From contig NZ_OBQI01000001.1 in the NCBI RefSeq assembly GCF_900221005.1, positions 1 through 64,000 of the forward strand: a DNA stretch of 64,000 nucleotides, written 5' to 3'. Under the pieces are notes generated by a model that was given only the letters and a program-made list of their open reading frames with translations, searched no databases and was not told the origin of the DNA. Within the stretch, counting starts at the first letter, position 1; each line of letters begins with the position of its first letter. Origin of the DNA: Blastococcus aggregatus (lineage in GTDB: Bacteria > Actinomycetota > Actinomycetes > Mycobacteriales > Geodermatophilaceae). A program made the translations under genes and the position numbers. This document shows, one piece after another, positions 1 through 9,520 of this stretch.

Positions 1-320
1 TCAGTCCCAGACCTGCTCTTCGCTGCGGTCAGTCCACCGCACCCACCGCCGACCCGGACGCTACTCCCGGGCCGTCTTGACACATAGGAGCTCATTTCGG
101 CTGGCCACGCTCTGGCGGTCGGCGGGTAAGTGACAGCCGTCGACCGTCAGGTGGCTTGAGGGTCCGCGGATGAAGCCTTGGTTGTGGCCCGCAGAGCTCT
201 GTTCCAGGTGTCGTCTACGTGAACGACCAGGGTGCATCGGCCCACGCGCTCCCGCCGCCGAGCTACTGGAGAAATGCGGCGGCCGTAGTGGAGCCCACCT
301 TCCTACGGTCCGCGGCCGTG
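1..320. other. Non-coding leader upstream of the relaxase gene
   Basis: I see no convincing gene in this stretch. Minus-strand frames are closed by stops within about 20 codons of the left edge. Plus-strand reading through a GTG at 219 joins the relaxase frame, but its first 34 residues look unlike relaxase sequence. MobF oriT sites usually lie close to the relaxase gene, so this is the most likely oriT location. I found only short weak inverted repeats (for example 5-bp arms around the CTACGTGA at about 213-220) and cannot mark nic. Confidence 0.4.
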
Positions 321-3300
321 ATGACGCTGCACAAGCTGACCGCCGGGGACGGCTACACGTACCTGACGCGGCAGGTGGCAGCGTTCGACGCGACGGAGCG
401 GGGTCACGCGGGCCTGGGTGACTACTACTCCCAGCGCGGAGAGTCGCCGGGGAGGTGGACCGGCAACGGCCTGGCCGGGCTCAGCGGAGTGAGGGCCGGT
501 CAGCCCGTCGCCGAAGAACAGATGAAGTCGCTCTTCGGCGAGGGGCGGCATCCCAACGCCGATCGGCTCGAGAAGGAGGCCCTGGTCCGGGGACAGACGC
601 CGCCGGAGGCGCGGGCGACAGGGGCCCTGGGTCGTGCCTTCTACGTCTTCGCTCCTCAAGCCGACGGCTTCCGCGCCCGCTGCGCGGAGGAGTTCGCCGC
701 CTTCAACACTGCCCGCGGGCAGCCCGCCACAGCGCCGGTCCCAGACGGCGACCGAGCGCGGATCCGCAGCACCCTCGCCCGCGCCACGTTTGCCGAGGCC
801 TACGGCCGCGCGCCGCGCGATGCCCGGGAGCTGTCGGGGTTCCTCGCCCGGGTCTCACGGCCGGCGACGACGGCGGTGGCCGGCTACGACCTCACCTTCT
901 CCCCCGTCAAGTCGGTGTCGGCGTTGTGGGCGCTGGCACCGCGGGAGGTGGCCGCGCAGGTCGAGGCCGCCCACGCCGCCGCGGTCGCCGACGCCCTGGC
1001 CTGGCTGGAGGACAACGCGAGTTTCACCCGGCTGGGCACCGACGGGGTGCGGCAGGTGGAGACCACCGGGCTGATCGCCGCGGTGTTCACCCACCGCGAC
1101 TCCCGCGCCGGCGATCCCGATCTGCACACCCACGTGGCGGTGAGCAACAAGGTGCAGACCCGCGATGGGCACTGGCGGGCGCTGGACGGGCGAGTGCTGC
1201 ACAAGGCCGCCGTCGCCGCCTCCGAGCGCTACGACACCCGGCTGGAGGCCCACCTGGTCACTCGCCTGGGTGTCCGGTTCACCGATCGCCCCGGTTCCAC
1301 CCCGGGACGGCGGACGGTGCGGGAGATCGCCGGTATGGACGAGCGTCTGCTGGGCGCGTGGTCGTCGCGGCGCCGGGACATCGACGCCCGTCGAGCTGTG
1401 TTGGCCGGCGACTTTCAGCGCGACCACGGCCGGCCGCCTACAGCCGTGGAGGCGATCGCGCTGGCGCAGCAGGGCACGTTGGAGACCCGCGGCCCCAAGC
1501 ACGAGCCGCGCTCCCTCGCCGAGCAGCGGGCCACCTGGCGGCGGGAGGCCACCGCCGTCCTCGGCGGCCCCGACCGGATCACCCGGATGCTCGGCCGCGC
1601 ACTGGGCGCGCGCGGGTCCCCGCGCCCGGGGCTCACCGAGGCCTGGGTCCGGTCGGCCGCCGTCCGGGTGCTGGACACCGTCTCGGAAGCGCGGGCCACC
1701 TGGCAGGTCTGGCACGTGCGCGCCGAGGCCGAGCGGGTGGTGCGGGCCGCCGCCCTGGCACCGGACGACGTGGACGTCGCGGTCACCCAGGTCACCGAGG
1801 GGGTGCTCTCCCCCGCTCTGTCCGTTGCCCTTGGTGAGTCGGATCCGGTGATCGAGCCGGCGGAGCTGCGCCGCTCGGACGGGGCCAGCGTCTACACCGT
1901 CGCCGGTGCCCGGCTCTACACCAGCCAGGCGGTGCTGGACGCCGAGACGCTGCTCCTGTCGGCCGCCGGCTGCAGCGACGGACGACGCGCCGACCCGGCC
2001 ACGGTGGAGCTGGCGCTGCTGGAAGCCACCGCCAACGGCGCCGAGCTCAATCCCGGCCAAGCGCAGCTGGTGCGCGAGCTCGCGGGCAGCGGCGCCCGGG
2101 TGCAACTGGCCCTCGCCCCCGCCGGCGCGGGCAAGACGACTGCGCTGGCGACCCTGGCCCGCGCCTGGACCGCCGGCGGCGGCACGGTGCTCGGCCTGGC
2201 GCCGTCGGCCGTGGCCACCGCCGGGCTGCGCGAGTCCCTGAGAGCCCCGTGCGACACGCTGGCCAAGCTCATCTGGTGCCTCGACGCCGGGCAGGCACCC
2301 GACTGGGTGGCCGGCATCGGGCCGACCACGCTGGTTGTCGTCGACGAGGCCGGCATGGCCGGCACCCGCGAGCTGGCCCGTGGAGTCGAGCACGTCCTGG
2401 GGCGGGGCGGATCGGTGCGGCTGGTCGGCGATCACCAGCAGCTGACCTCGGTCGCCGCCGGAGGCGTGCTGTCCGAGATCGCCGCCGCCCACGGCGCAGT
2501 CAGTCTCACTCATCTGGTGCGCTTCACCGACCCGGCTGAAGCCGCGGCCACCGTCGCCGTCCGAGACGGCGACACCCTTGGGCTGGGCTTCTACCTCGAC
2601 GCCGGCCGGGTGCACGTTGGGGACCTGGCCGCCTGCGCGGAGCAGGCCTACGCCGCCTGGGCCGCCGACGCCGCCCGCGGCATGGACGCACTGCTGCTGG
2701 CAGCCACCCGGGAACTGGTCACACAGCTGAACCAGCGGGCGCGTGCCGACCGGCTGGCGGACGCCGCCTCCTCCCCGGGTGCGGAGATCGAGCTCGCCGA
2801 CGGCACCCGCGCCGGGGCCGGGGACCCGGTCATAACCCGCGCCAACGACCGGCGGCTGCCGATCACCGCCACCGAGTGGGTCAAGAACGGTGACCGCTTC
2901 ACCGTCCAGGCCGTCGGCCGGGACGGCGCCCTCGACGTCGTTCACACCGGTACCGGACGGCGGATCACCCTGCCGGCTAGCTACGTCAGCGAGCACGTGC
3001 AGCTCGGCTATGCGACCACGGTGCACGGCGCCCAGGGCACCACCGCCGACGTCTGCCACACCGTTCTCACCGGCGGCGAGTCGCGACAGCTGCTCTACGT
3101 CGCGCTCTCCCGCGGGCGCGCCTCCAACCACCTGTACCTGGCCACCGTCGGCGACGGCGATCCGCACAGCATCGTCACCCCCGCCGCCGTGCTCCCGCCG
3201 ACCGCCACCGACCTGCTCGCCGGCATGCTGGCCCGGGACGGCGCCCAGACCTCTGCGGCCGGTGCCCGCCGAGCGCTGGCCGACCCGGCCGAGCAGCTGC

Positions 3301-5813
3301 ACGCCGCCGCGACGCGGTACGCCGACGCGCTGCGCGTCGCCGCCGACCACCGCCTGGGTGCCGCGACTGCAGAAGGACTGGAGAACGCCGCCGAGCGTCT
3401 GCACCCGGGGCTGACCAGCGCGCCGGCGTGGCCGGCGCTGCGCGGACACCTGGCGCTGCTCGCGCTCACCGGCGCCGATCCTGTCGCCGTCCTGAGGATG
3501 ACGGCCCAGTCGCGGGAACTGGAGACGGCGAACGACCCCGCTGCCGTCCTCGATCACCGGCTGCCCGTGTCCGGCCCGGCCGGCCCGATGCCGTGGCTGC
3601 CCGGCATCCCGTCCGCCCTGGTCGATGATCCGCGGTGGGGTCCCTACCTGACCGCTCGCGCCGACCACGTCACCGCCTGCGCGGCACGGGTTGCCTCCGC
3701 CGCCACCGAGATGACCGCGGCCACCGCGCCGGTCTGGGCTCAGCGCCTCCTGGGCCCGGACTACGAGGGACTGCGGGCTGACCTCGCCGTATGGCGCGCA
3801 GCACTCGCCGTTCCCGACAGCGACCGGCGGCCCACCGGACCGCCCCGGCGGCCGGCTGCGGAACGCCGATCCCAGACACAACTGGACGAGGCGGTGACTG
3901 CCGCCGGTCCCGTCCGGGACAGCTCGGTGTGGGCGGCGCTGGCAGAAGGCATCGACCCTCATATCCGACGCGACGAGCACTGGCCGGTCCTCGTCGACCG
4001 GCTGGCCGCCGCCGACCGCGCCGGTCTCGATTCCGCCGGCATGCTCGCCGCCGTCGCCGCGCAGCGTCCCCTGCCCGACGACCTGCCCGCCGCGGCCCTG
4101 TGGTGGAGGCTGGCCCCGCACGTCGCCCCGGCCACCGTGCCCGCGAAGGGCTCGGCCGGACCGCGCCCTGACTGGTGCGCCACGCTGCTGGGCCGGCTGT
4201 CCGACGAACAGGCCGGGCGCGTGCTGGCCGATTCCGCGTGGCCGGCGCTGGTCGCCGCGGTCACCAACGGCATCCGCACCGGCTGGTGCCCCGCCGACCT
4301 GCTCACCGGCGCATTCGCCGGGTTGCCACCCACCGTGACCAGCGACGCGACCGGGCTCGCCGAGGCGCTGGTCTTCCGGGTCGCCGCCCTCACCGACCCA
4401 GCGCCCGTGCACCATCCCGAACCGCTGCCGGCCGATCTGCAGCCACCCGACGACGCGCACCTGCTGCCGTCTCTGCCCGCCCCTGCCACCGCCACCGACC
4501 CGGCAGACGTGCCGCCCGGCGACGAGGACGTGCCGTTCGACCCCGACTACGACACCCCTCCCCCGGCGTCCCCGCCGCGGTACCTCACGCCGGACCCGTT
4601 CGCCCTCACCGGCGCAGTCGACGCCGCCGACGATGCGGATTACCTGCTCGAGCAGCACTTCTGGGCCACCGCCGTGGTTGGCCGCGACCGACTCATCGAG
4701 CTCAACACCCAGGCCGCCGCCTTCTTCACTGACCGCTACTCCGCCTCCTGGGCGGCGAGCTATCTGCGCGACCGGCTGGGCACCGACCTCACCGCCGATC
4801 CGCACTTCACCCCCGGCCACGCCCCCGCCGGCTGGACGACGCTCGTTGACCACCTGCGTGGCCTCGGCGCCATCGATACCGAACTGATCGCCGCCGGCCT
4901 CGCCCAGCGCGCCCGCACCGGCGCGCTGATCGACCGGTTCCGCGACCGGCTCACCTTTCCCATCCACGACGCCGACGGCGCGATCGTCGGCTTCATCGCT
5001 CGCCGCAACCCCACCGCAGCCGACCACGGACGCGCCGGACCCAAGTACCTCAACACCCCGGGTACCGACCTCTACCGCAAGGGTGAGCACCTGTTCGGCC
5101 TCCACGAGGCCCGAGCCGCGCTGGCTGCGGAAGCCACCCCGGCTCTCGTCGAGGGACCGCTGGACGCCATTGCCGTCACCTTGGCCGGTAGCGGGCAGAC
5201 CGTCGGCGTCGCCACCCTCGGCACCGCGATCACCGACCGGCAAGCCGACCTCCTCGGCCGCTTCATCCGCGACGACAGTCCCGGCATCCTCGTGGCCACC
5301 GACAACGACCCGGCCGGGCAGAAGGCCGCCGAGCGCATCTACTGGCAGCTCACCGCCCGCGGCAACGATCCGCGCCGTCTTTCCCTGCCCGACGGGCTCG
5401 ATCCTGCCGACCTCTTCCACCGTGACGGCTCGAACCGGCTGCGGGCGGCTATCGATTCCTCACGCACCCTCGCTGACACCCTTCTCGACGCCCGCGTAAC
5501 GCTGGCTCCGCGAGACAGGAGCGACTCGGACATCCATGCGGCGCTGCGCGAGGCAGGCGCGATCATCGTCGCCCTGCCACCCGGCCAATGGCTGGCCCAC
5601 ATCGATCGAGTCACCGAGGCCCTCGGCGTGCCGCCCGGAACCGTCCACAGGGCCGTGCTCGACGCCGACTCCCGTACCTCGGTGCCTACCGGGACCAAAT
5701 CTGGTGCGCATCGAGTGTCTCGCTTGACGCCCCCTGGTGACGACCTTCACCGGACGGCCCATACGGGACATGCCGCGGGAGGCAATGCGTCGTACCTGCA
5801 TCCTTCTCGGTAG
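321..5813 (+). CDS. MobF-family relaxase/helicase fused to a DnaG/TOPRIM primase-like domain
   Basis: Conjugative relaxase of the TrwC/TraI type; by family it nicks oriT, stays bound to the 5' end through a tyrosine, and unwinds the strand for export. The ATG at 321 is chosen because relaxase similarity starts at MTLHKLTAGDGYTYL. A tyrosine pair (DYYSQRGE, about residue 36) is the likely nucleophile. The metal-binding signature DPDLHTHV has its HTH at about 269-271. An SF1 helicase follows: Walker A APAGAGKT near 600, Walker B VVDEAGMAG near 675, and a late helicase motif HGAQGTT near 900. The last about 350 residues match the DnaG catalytic core: FRDRLTFPIHD, then YLNTPGTDLYRKGEHLFG, the TOPRIM glutamate in LVEGPLDAI (about 1609) and the acidic motif ATDNDPAG (about 1660). 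At about 1,830 aa it is longer than ordinary TrwC (about 970). The primase-like activity is inferred, not shown. Confidence 0.93.
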   Translation: MTLHKLTAGDGYTYLTRQVAAFDATERGHAGLGDYYSQRGESPGRWTGNGLAGLSGVRAGQPVAEEQMKSLFGEGRHPNADRLEKEALVRGQTPPEARATGALGRAFYVFAPQADGFRARCAEEFAAFNTARGQPATAPVPDGDRARIRSTLARATFAEAYGRAPRDARELSGFLARVSRPATTAVAGYDLTFSPVKSVSALWALAPREVAAQVEAAHAAAVADALAWLEDNASFTRLGTDGVRQVETTGLIAAVFTHRDSRAGDPDLHTHVAVSNKVQTRDGHWRALDGRVLHKAAVAASERYDTRLEAHLVTRLGVRFTDRPGSTPGRRTVREIAGMDERLLGAWSSRRRDIDARRAVLAGDFQRDHGRPPTAVEAIALAQQGTLETRGPKHEPRSLAEQRATWRREATAVLGGPDRITRMLGRALGARGSPRPGLTEAWVRSAAVRVLDTVSEARATWQVWHVRAEAERVVRAAALAPDDVDVAVTQVTEGVLSPALSVALGESDPVIEPAELRRSDGASVYTVAGARLYTSQAVLDAETLLLSAAGCSDGRRADPATVELALLEATANGAELNPGQAQLVRELAGSGARVQLALAPAGAGKTTALATLARAWTAGGGTVLGLAPSAVATAGLRESLRAPCDTLAKLIWCLDAGQAPDWVAGIGPTTLVVVDEAGMAGTRELARGVEHVLGRGGSVRLVGDHQQLTSVAAGGVLSEIAAAHGAVSLTHLVRFTDPAEAAATVAVRDGDTLGLGFYLDAGRVHVGDLAACAEQAYAAWAADAARGMDALLLAATRELVTQLNQRARADRLADAASSPGAEIELADGTRAGAGDPVITRANDRRLPITATEWVKNGDRFTVQAVGRDGALDVVHTGTGRRITLPASYVSEHVQLGYATTVHGAQGTTADVCHTVLTGGESRQLLYVALSRGRASNHLYLATVGDGDPHSIVTPAAVLPPTATDLLAGMLARDGAQTSAAGARRALADPAEQLHAAATRYADALRVAADHRLGAATAEGLENAAERLHPGLTSAPAWPALRGHLALLALTGADPVAVLRMTAQSRELETANDPAAVLDHRLPVSGPAGPMPWLPGIPSALVDDPRWGPYLTARADHVTACAARVASAATEMTAATAPVWAQRLLGPDYEGLRADLAVWRAALAVPDSDRRPTGPPRRPAAERRSQTQLDEAVTAAGPVRDSSVWAALAEGIDPHIRRDEHWPVLVDRLAAADRAGLDSAGMLAAVAAQRPLPDDLPAAALWWRLAPHVAPATVPAKGSAGPRPDWCATLLGRLSDEQAGRVLADSAWPALVAAVTNGIRTGWCPADLLTGAFAGLPPTVTSDATGLAEALVFRVAALTDPAPVHHPEPLPADLQPPDDAHLLPSLPAPATATDPADVPPGDEDVPFDPDYDTPPPASPPRYLTPDPFALTGAVDAADDADYLLEQHFWATAVVGRDRLIELNTQAAAFFTDRYSASWAASYLRDRLGTDLTADPHFTPGHAPAGWTTLVDHLRGLGAIDTELIAAGLAQRARTGALIDRFRDRLTFPIHDADGAIVGFIARRNPTAADHGRAGPKYLNTPGTDLYRKGEHLFGLHEARAALAAEATPALVEGPLDAIAVTLAGSGQTVGVATLGTAITDRQADLLGRFIRDDSPGILVATDNDPAGQKAAERIYWQLTARGNDPRRLSLPDGLDPADLFHRDGSNRLRAAIDSSRTLADTLLDARVTLAPRDRSDSDIHAALREAGAIIVALPPGQWLAHIDRVTEALGVPPGTVHRAVLDADSRTSVPTGTKSGAHRVSRLTPPGDDLHRTAHTGHAAGGNASYLHPSR

Positions 5814-5889
5814 CGATTCCCGTTGCGGGACGTCCGGACCTCAGCCGGTCAGCGTGACCAGTCTTGAGAGCCTCTCGGTGCCGCACGCA

Positions 5890-6723
5890 ATGAGGCCCGC
5901 GGCTATTCTCGAACTCGTGAAGCAAGGTCACGTCGAGGCGCTGATCGCCACCTATGGCCCCGGAACGTGGCGGATCTATGCCGACCTCGACGTAAGCATG
6001 GCACCCGACGGACCCGACGAACTCTTCGACGTCGCCGCGTCCCTGATCCGGCCAGGAGACGTAGTCCTGGACGTGGGGTGTCGCGACGCCTCCCACTTGA
6101 TTGGGCTCTGTCGCCGACACGACATCACCGCCATCGGTGTTGATCCAGTGCCCGTGCATATCGCGAAGGCCGCCGAGGTTGTCTCCGTCGCTGGTCTTGC
6201 CGACCGTGTCTCACTCCATCAGGCGACGTTGGAAGAAGCTCCGATCGCGATGCAGTCGGTCGATCTCATCTGGTGTCGCGACGTCCTCGAACAGGTGGCC
6301 GATCTGCCGGCGGTCGTGCGTGCTGCTGCCCGAGCGCTCCGGCCGGGCGGAGCCATGATTGTCTTCACTGTCCTAGACAACGGACTGACAACCTCGGACC
6401 GCGAACTGCTGGCTCACCACCGCGGTGTCGTGCCCGCCAACATGGACTCGGCGCGCCTGATGGCCATTTACGCCGAGTCCGGCCTGCTCCTCGAGCAGAC
6501 GATCGAGATCGGCACCCGCTGGCGGGAGCACGCCGAGGAGCGGACTCAGCCCGTCTCCCGCAAGCTTCTGCAGTTGGCTCGGCTACGTCGCCAACGCGAC
6601 GAACTGACGACGACGTATGGTCCTGACGACGTTGCACACGTCGAAGCCAACCTGCACTGGGAGCTTTGGCAGTTCCTGGGTCTGACCCTTCCGAGCGTGC
6701 ACGTTCTCCGCCGGGACCGGTAG
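5890..6723 (+). CDS. Class I SAM-dependent methyltransferase
   Basis: Predicted SAM-dependent methyltransferase of unknown substrate. The Rossmann-type motif I (VLDVGCRDASHLIGL) sits around residue 58. An acidic residue follows in GVDPV. The region LIWCRDVLEQVADLPAVVRAAARALRPGG is the usual post-motif pattern (LRPGG). The start is uncertain: ATG 5890 is used, but GTG 5878 and GTG 5854 are in frame with no strong ribosome site to decide. It begins about 76 bp after the relaxase stop on the same strand, so it could be read through from the relaxase transcript. It is probably cargo rather than a conjugation gene. Confidence 0.8.
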   Translation: MRPAAILELVKQGHVEALIATYGPGTWRIYADLDVSMAPDGPDELFDVAASLIRPGDVVLDVGCRDASHLIGLCRRHDITAIGVDPVPVHIAKAAEVVSVAGLADRVSLHQATLEEAPIAMQSVDLIWCRDVLEQVADLPAVVRAAARALRPGGAMIVFTVLDNGLTTSDRELLAHHRGVVPANMDSARLMAIYAESGLLLEQTIEIGTRWREHAEERTQPVSRKLLQLARLRRQRDELTTTYGPDDVAHVEANLHWELWQFLGLTLPSVHVLRRDR

Positions 6724-6880
6724 CCAGCGCGCTGACCGGGTCACATCAATGGGCCGCAGTAGAGCCGTGTCTCGACTGACACGCCGAACCCAGGTCGTTG
6801 CTGTGTGTCACAGACCGATTCCCATTGCGAAACGTCGCGGCCGACCGCTCCCTCACCTGGACGTTGCCGTGGCGGGTTCC

Positions 6881-7642
6881 TCAAACGGGCAGTTGACCCT
6901 TTGGGAAGCCGCCGTTGCTGTGGATCAGCTGCCCGTTGACCCACTGGCCCTGCTCGGAGAGCAGGAACCGGACGAGGTTCGCGATGTCGACGGTTGTTCC
7001 CAGCCGTCCGGTGGGTTGCATGGCCATCAAGCTGGCGTTCAGCTCGGGGGTCATCCAGCCGGTGTCGATGGGGCCTGGGTTGATGACGTTCGCTCGTAGC
7101 CCGCGATCGCCGAGTTCGTGCGCGGCAGCGAGGACGAGGCGGTCCAGCGCTGCTTTTGTGGTGCCGTAGGGCAGGTTGCCCACGGTGTGGTCACTGGTGA
7201 GAGCGACTACCGAGCCGCCTGCTTCAGGCAGCTGCCGAGCGAACGCCGCGAGCAGCAGCCAGGTGGCTCGCACGTTCACGGCGTAGTGGCGGTCGAAACT
7301 TTCCACCGTGGTCGTCAGAAGTCCGGAATCCACGCTCTCGCAGTGCGACATGACCAGCGCGTCGAGCGATCCCAGCTGGTCGACTGCCTCGTTCACGAGC
7401 GTCTCAGGTCCCGCGGGGTCCGAGAGATCGACCGGCGCGAGCTGCACTCGGATGCCGAGATCGCGTAGCTCGTCAGCCAGTGCTTGCGGGTCGTTTGGTC
7501 CAGCCTCTAATCCGAGACGCTCGTCGTAGGGCCGCCAGAAGGAAAGCACCAAATCCCAGCCGTCGGCCGCCAGACCCGCGGCCAGACCCGCTCCGATCCC
7601 CCGTCGACGCCCGACTCCCGTGAGCAACGCCGTTCGAGGCAT
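6881..7642 (-). CDS. Short-chain dehydrogenase/reductase (SDR)
   Basis: NAD(P)-dependent oxidoreductase of the classical SDR family, 253 aa, a normal family length. It shows the cofactor motif TGVGRRRGIG at residues 8-17, the catalytic serine in ALTSD (about 150), and YxxxK at Y159/K163 (PYGTTK). The start is taken at MPRTALLTG because the upstream 87 codons of the open frame have no SDR character. It is transcribed divergently from the maltokinase-cap gene across about 185 bp. The substrate cannot be read from sequence; a rearranged LTGVGRRRGIG segment is common in SDRs of the 3-oxoacyl reductase type. Confidence 0.88.
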   Translation of the reverse strand: MPRTALLTGVGRRRGIGAGLAAGLAADGWDLVLSFWRPYDERLGLEAGPNDPQALADELRDLGIRVQLAPVDLSDPAGPETLVNEAVDQLGSLDALVMSHCESVDSGLLTTTVESFDRHYAVNVRATWLLLAAFARQLPEAGGSVVALTSDHTVGNLPYGTTKAALDRLVLAAAHELGDRGLRANVINPGPIDTGWMTPELNASLMAMQPTGRLGTTVDIANLVRFLLSEQGQWVNGQLIHSNGGFPKGQLPV

Positions 7643-7827
7643 GTATTCATCATCGTGTGTCCCATCGCAGATCGCCGGGGGGAGGCTCTGAACCTGTTCC
7701 GGCTGCGGATCGCTGTGCGGATCACCTGCGCAGGTCCTCGTGTGGTGCCGGAGTCGCGCTGACGTAGTCGCCCGGCGCGTCGGTGCAGGCGTCACCTGGG
7801 CAGGGGGCGATCTGTCAGACTTCCGGG

Positions 7828-8466
7828 ATGGCGGTCCACCATCCGGCGACGATCGTGCCGAGCAAGGCTGAGCTTCTGCAGGCCTGGGTGCCCCACCAGC
7901 CATGGACCGCGGGAACGGACACTTCCGTGCTGACCCGGCTCGGGTCCTACCGCTTCGATGACCCCGACGGCGAGGTGGGCATGGAGACCCACCTGCTCAG
8001 CACCGCCGACGGTCAGGTACTGCAGGTGCCGCTGACCTACCGCGGCTTACCCCGCGAGTCCGCCGAACACTCCCTGGTCACCACCATGACGCACACCACG
8101 CTCGGTGACCGCTGGATCTATGACGCCCGCTACGACCCGGTGTACGCGACTGCGCTTGCCACCACGATCTTGACCGGCGGCCGTGAGGCGGACCTGTTCG
8201 AGGCAACCGAAACGGGTCTGGTGCAGGAGATCAGCACCACCCACGTGCGCGGCAGCGGATCCTCAGTGATTGAGGTTCCCGACCTGTGCACCGCCGTAGT
8301 CTCGAGCGAAGGCACGACCACCCGGATTCAGGCGGGCAGCACGCTCATGCTCCTGCACCAGCCGACCTCGAAGTCGACCACCGGCGTGCACGGAATGACA
8401 CTTACCGGCACCTGGCCGGGACAAGAGGCGCCCGTCGTGCTGGCCTTCCTCGACTTAGCGCGGTGA
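7828..8466 (+). CDS. Maltokinase N-terminal cap-like domain protein
   Basis: Stand-alone protein resembling the N-terminal cap of actinobacterial maltokinases (Mak_N_cap family). Recognition is by the run SKAELLQAWVPHQPW, then YRFDDPDGEVGMETHLL, VLQVPLTYRG and DPVYATALATTILTGG. The start is ATG 7828 (MAVHHPATIVPSKAEL), where the family signature begins. There is no kinase domain in this ORF. The adjacent minus-strand gene is a small APH-fold kinase, but the two converge and do not form an operon. Such orphan cap proteins are common in actinobacteria and have no defined activity known to me. Confidence 0.85.
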   Translation: MAVHHPATIVPSKAELLQAWVPHQPWTAGTDTSVLTRLGSYRFDDPDGEVGMETHLLSTADGQVLQVPLTYRGLPRESAEHSLVTTMTHTTLGDRWIYDARYDPVYATALATTILTGGREADLFEATETGLVQEISTTHVRGSGSSVIEVPDLCTAVVSSEGTTTRIQAGSTLMLLHQPTSKSTTGVHGMTLTGTWPGQEAPVVLAFLDLAR

Positions 8467-8527
8467 AGCAAGAGAGTATTGCCGTCCCTGGCCGATGATC
8501 GCCTGCCATAGACCGCAGAGGGATCGT

Positions 8528-8558
8528 TCAGCGTGACCCCGGTACGAGGTCACGCTGA
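8528..8558. terminator. Convergent hairpin terminator
   Basis: An 11-bp perfect inverted repeat (TCAGCGTGACC / GGTCACGCTGA) with a 9-nt loop lies between two convergent genes and overlaps the stop codon of the APH gene. There is no U-tract, which is usual for high-GC actinobacterial terminators. Confidence 0.55.
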
Positions 8559-9308
8559 CAGGACCCTTGCGAAGGTGTCGAGGTGCTCGGCGACGTAGTC
8601 CGCTGCGGGACCCCAGTGCCGGGCGTGCCCTTCGGCGTGCAGGCGGGCCCATGGTTGACGGCCGGAGCGGGCGCCGTCGACGAGCAGGTCAAACATGCCT
8701 CGGGTGTGCGCCTCGATCACCGATGGCAACTGCTCCCGCTGGGCGGGGTCAGCGCCATACCCGTCAACCAGGGCACGTAGCCGAGGCGCGTCCCTGGCGG
8801 GGTCGCCGCCGGCTTGCAGGGGCGTGAAGGACTGTGCGGTGTAGGCCAGGTCCCACATGCGGGAGCCAGGGCCGGCGCCGTCCCAATCGATGAACACCCA
8901 ACGGTCAGCGCCGAGCACGAGGTTCCACGGTGCCAAGTCGTGGTGGCACACCTGCTCGTCGCGGTCGGGTGCGATCGCCACGTCCCAGCGGGCTTCGTCA
9001 GACGGTTCAAAGGAGGCCAGGGCCTCGTGCAGGTCACGCACCAGGCGCCCCACCCGGGCCAGGTCAGCGGCGCCCATCGGCGGGAGTGCGTGGGCAAGGG
9101 GACCGTCGACGTACTCGAGCACCTGCCGGCCCTCTGCGTCCCGGCCGAGAAAGCGCGGAGCGCCGGTGAAGCCCACCTGCTCCAGGTGCCGCAGTACGGC
9201 CTCGACCGCTGGCGTCGCCGGGGTGACCGGCTTGCGCACCGTCGCCCCCAGGCGCACCACCCCTGTGGCCACGTTGCCGCCGAACAGGGGTTCCTCGCTT
9301 TCCGCCAC
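8550..9308 (-). CDS. APH-family phosphotransferase (aminoglycoside/choline kinase fold)
   Basis: Small-molecule kinase of the APH/choline-kinase fold, 252 aa. The catalytic loop is HHDLAPWN (about residues 122-129) and the metal-binding aspartate is in FIDWDGAG (D141). The N-terminal lobe GGNVATGVVRLGATVRKP is short but typical of this subfamily. The substrate is unknown. Antibiotic phosphorylation is possible, but many actinobacterial members act on other hydroxylated metabolites. A second, unrelated APH gene lies at 61746-62633. Confidence 0.85.
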   Translation of the reverse strand: MAESEEPLFGGNVATGVVRLGATVRKPVTPATPAVEAVLRHLEQVGFTGAPRFLGRDAEGRQVLEYVDGPLAHALPPMGAADLARVGRLVRDLHEALASFEPSDEARWDVAIAPDRDEQVCHHDLAPWNLVLGADRWVFIDWDGAGPGSRMWDLAYTAQSFTPLQAGGDPARDAPRLRALVDGYGADPAQREQLPSVIEAHTRGMFDLLVDGARSGRQPWARLHAEGHARHWGPAADYVAEHLDTFARVLSA

Positions 9309-9520
9309 GGCCCCATCCTGCCTTTTGCGCGTACAACTCCGCCTGAGGAATCTCCATCTCGATAGAGGAACCTGTTACGGGATCCCTTCCGGACGGCGCC
9401 GAGCTGGTCACCACGCAGTCCGCGATGCTCCGGTATCCGTTCGGCTAACGGAAAGTTCTGCGTCGTCCGCTGATGAGCCTCTGGAAACAAGCGTGCGCTG
9501 CCGCCCCACCTCAGTCAGGG

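Noticed and set aside
1-320. Defined oriT
   Set aside because: Only short, weak inverted repeats; no nic signature I can defend.
855-5420. A 1,521-codon minus-strand open frame antisense to the relaxase
   Set aside because: It is Gly/Arg/Gln/Val-rich low-complexity sequence without motifs. Long antisense frames are expected opposite high-GC genes. The plus strand carries clear relaxase, helicase and TOPRIM motifs.
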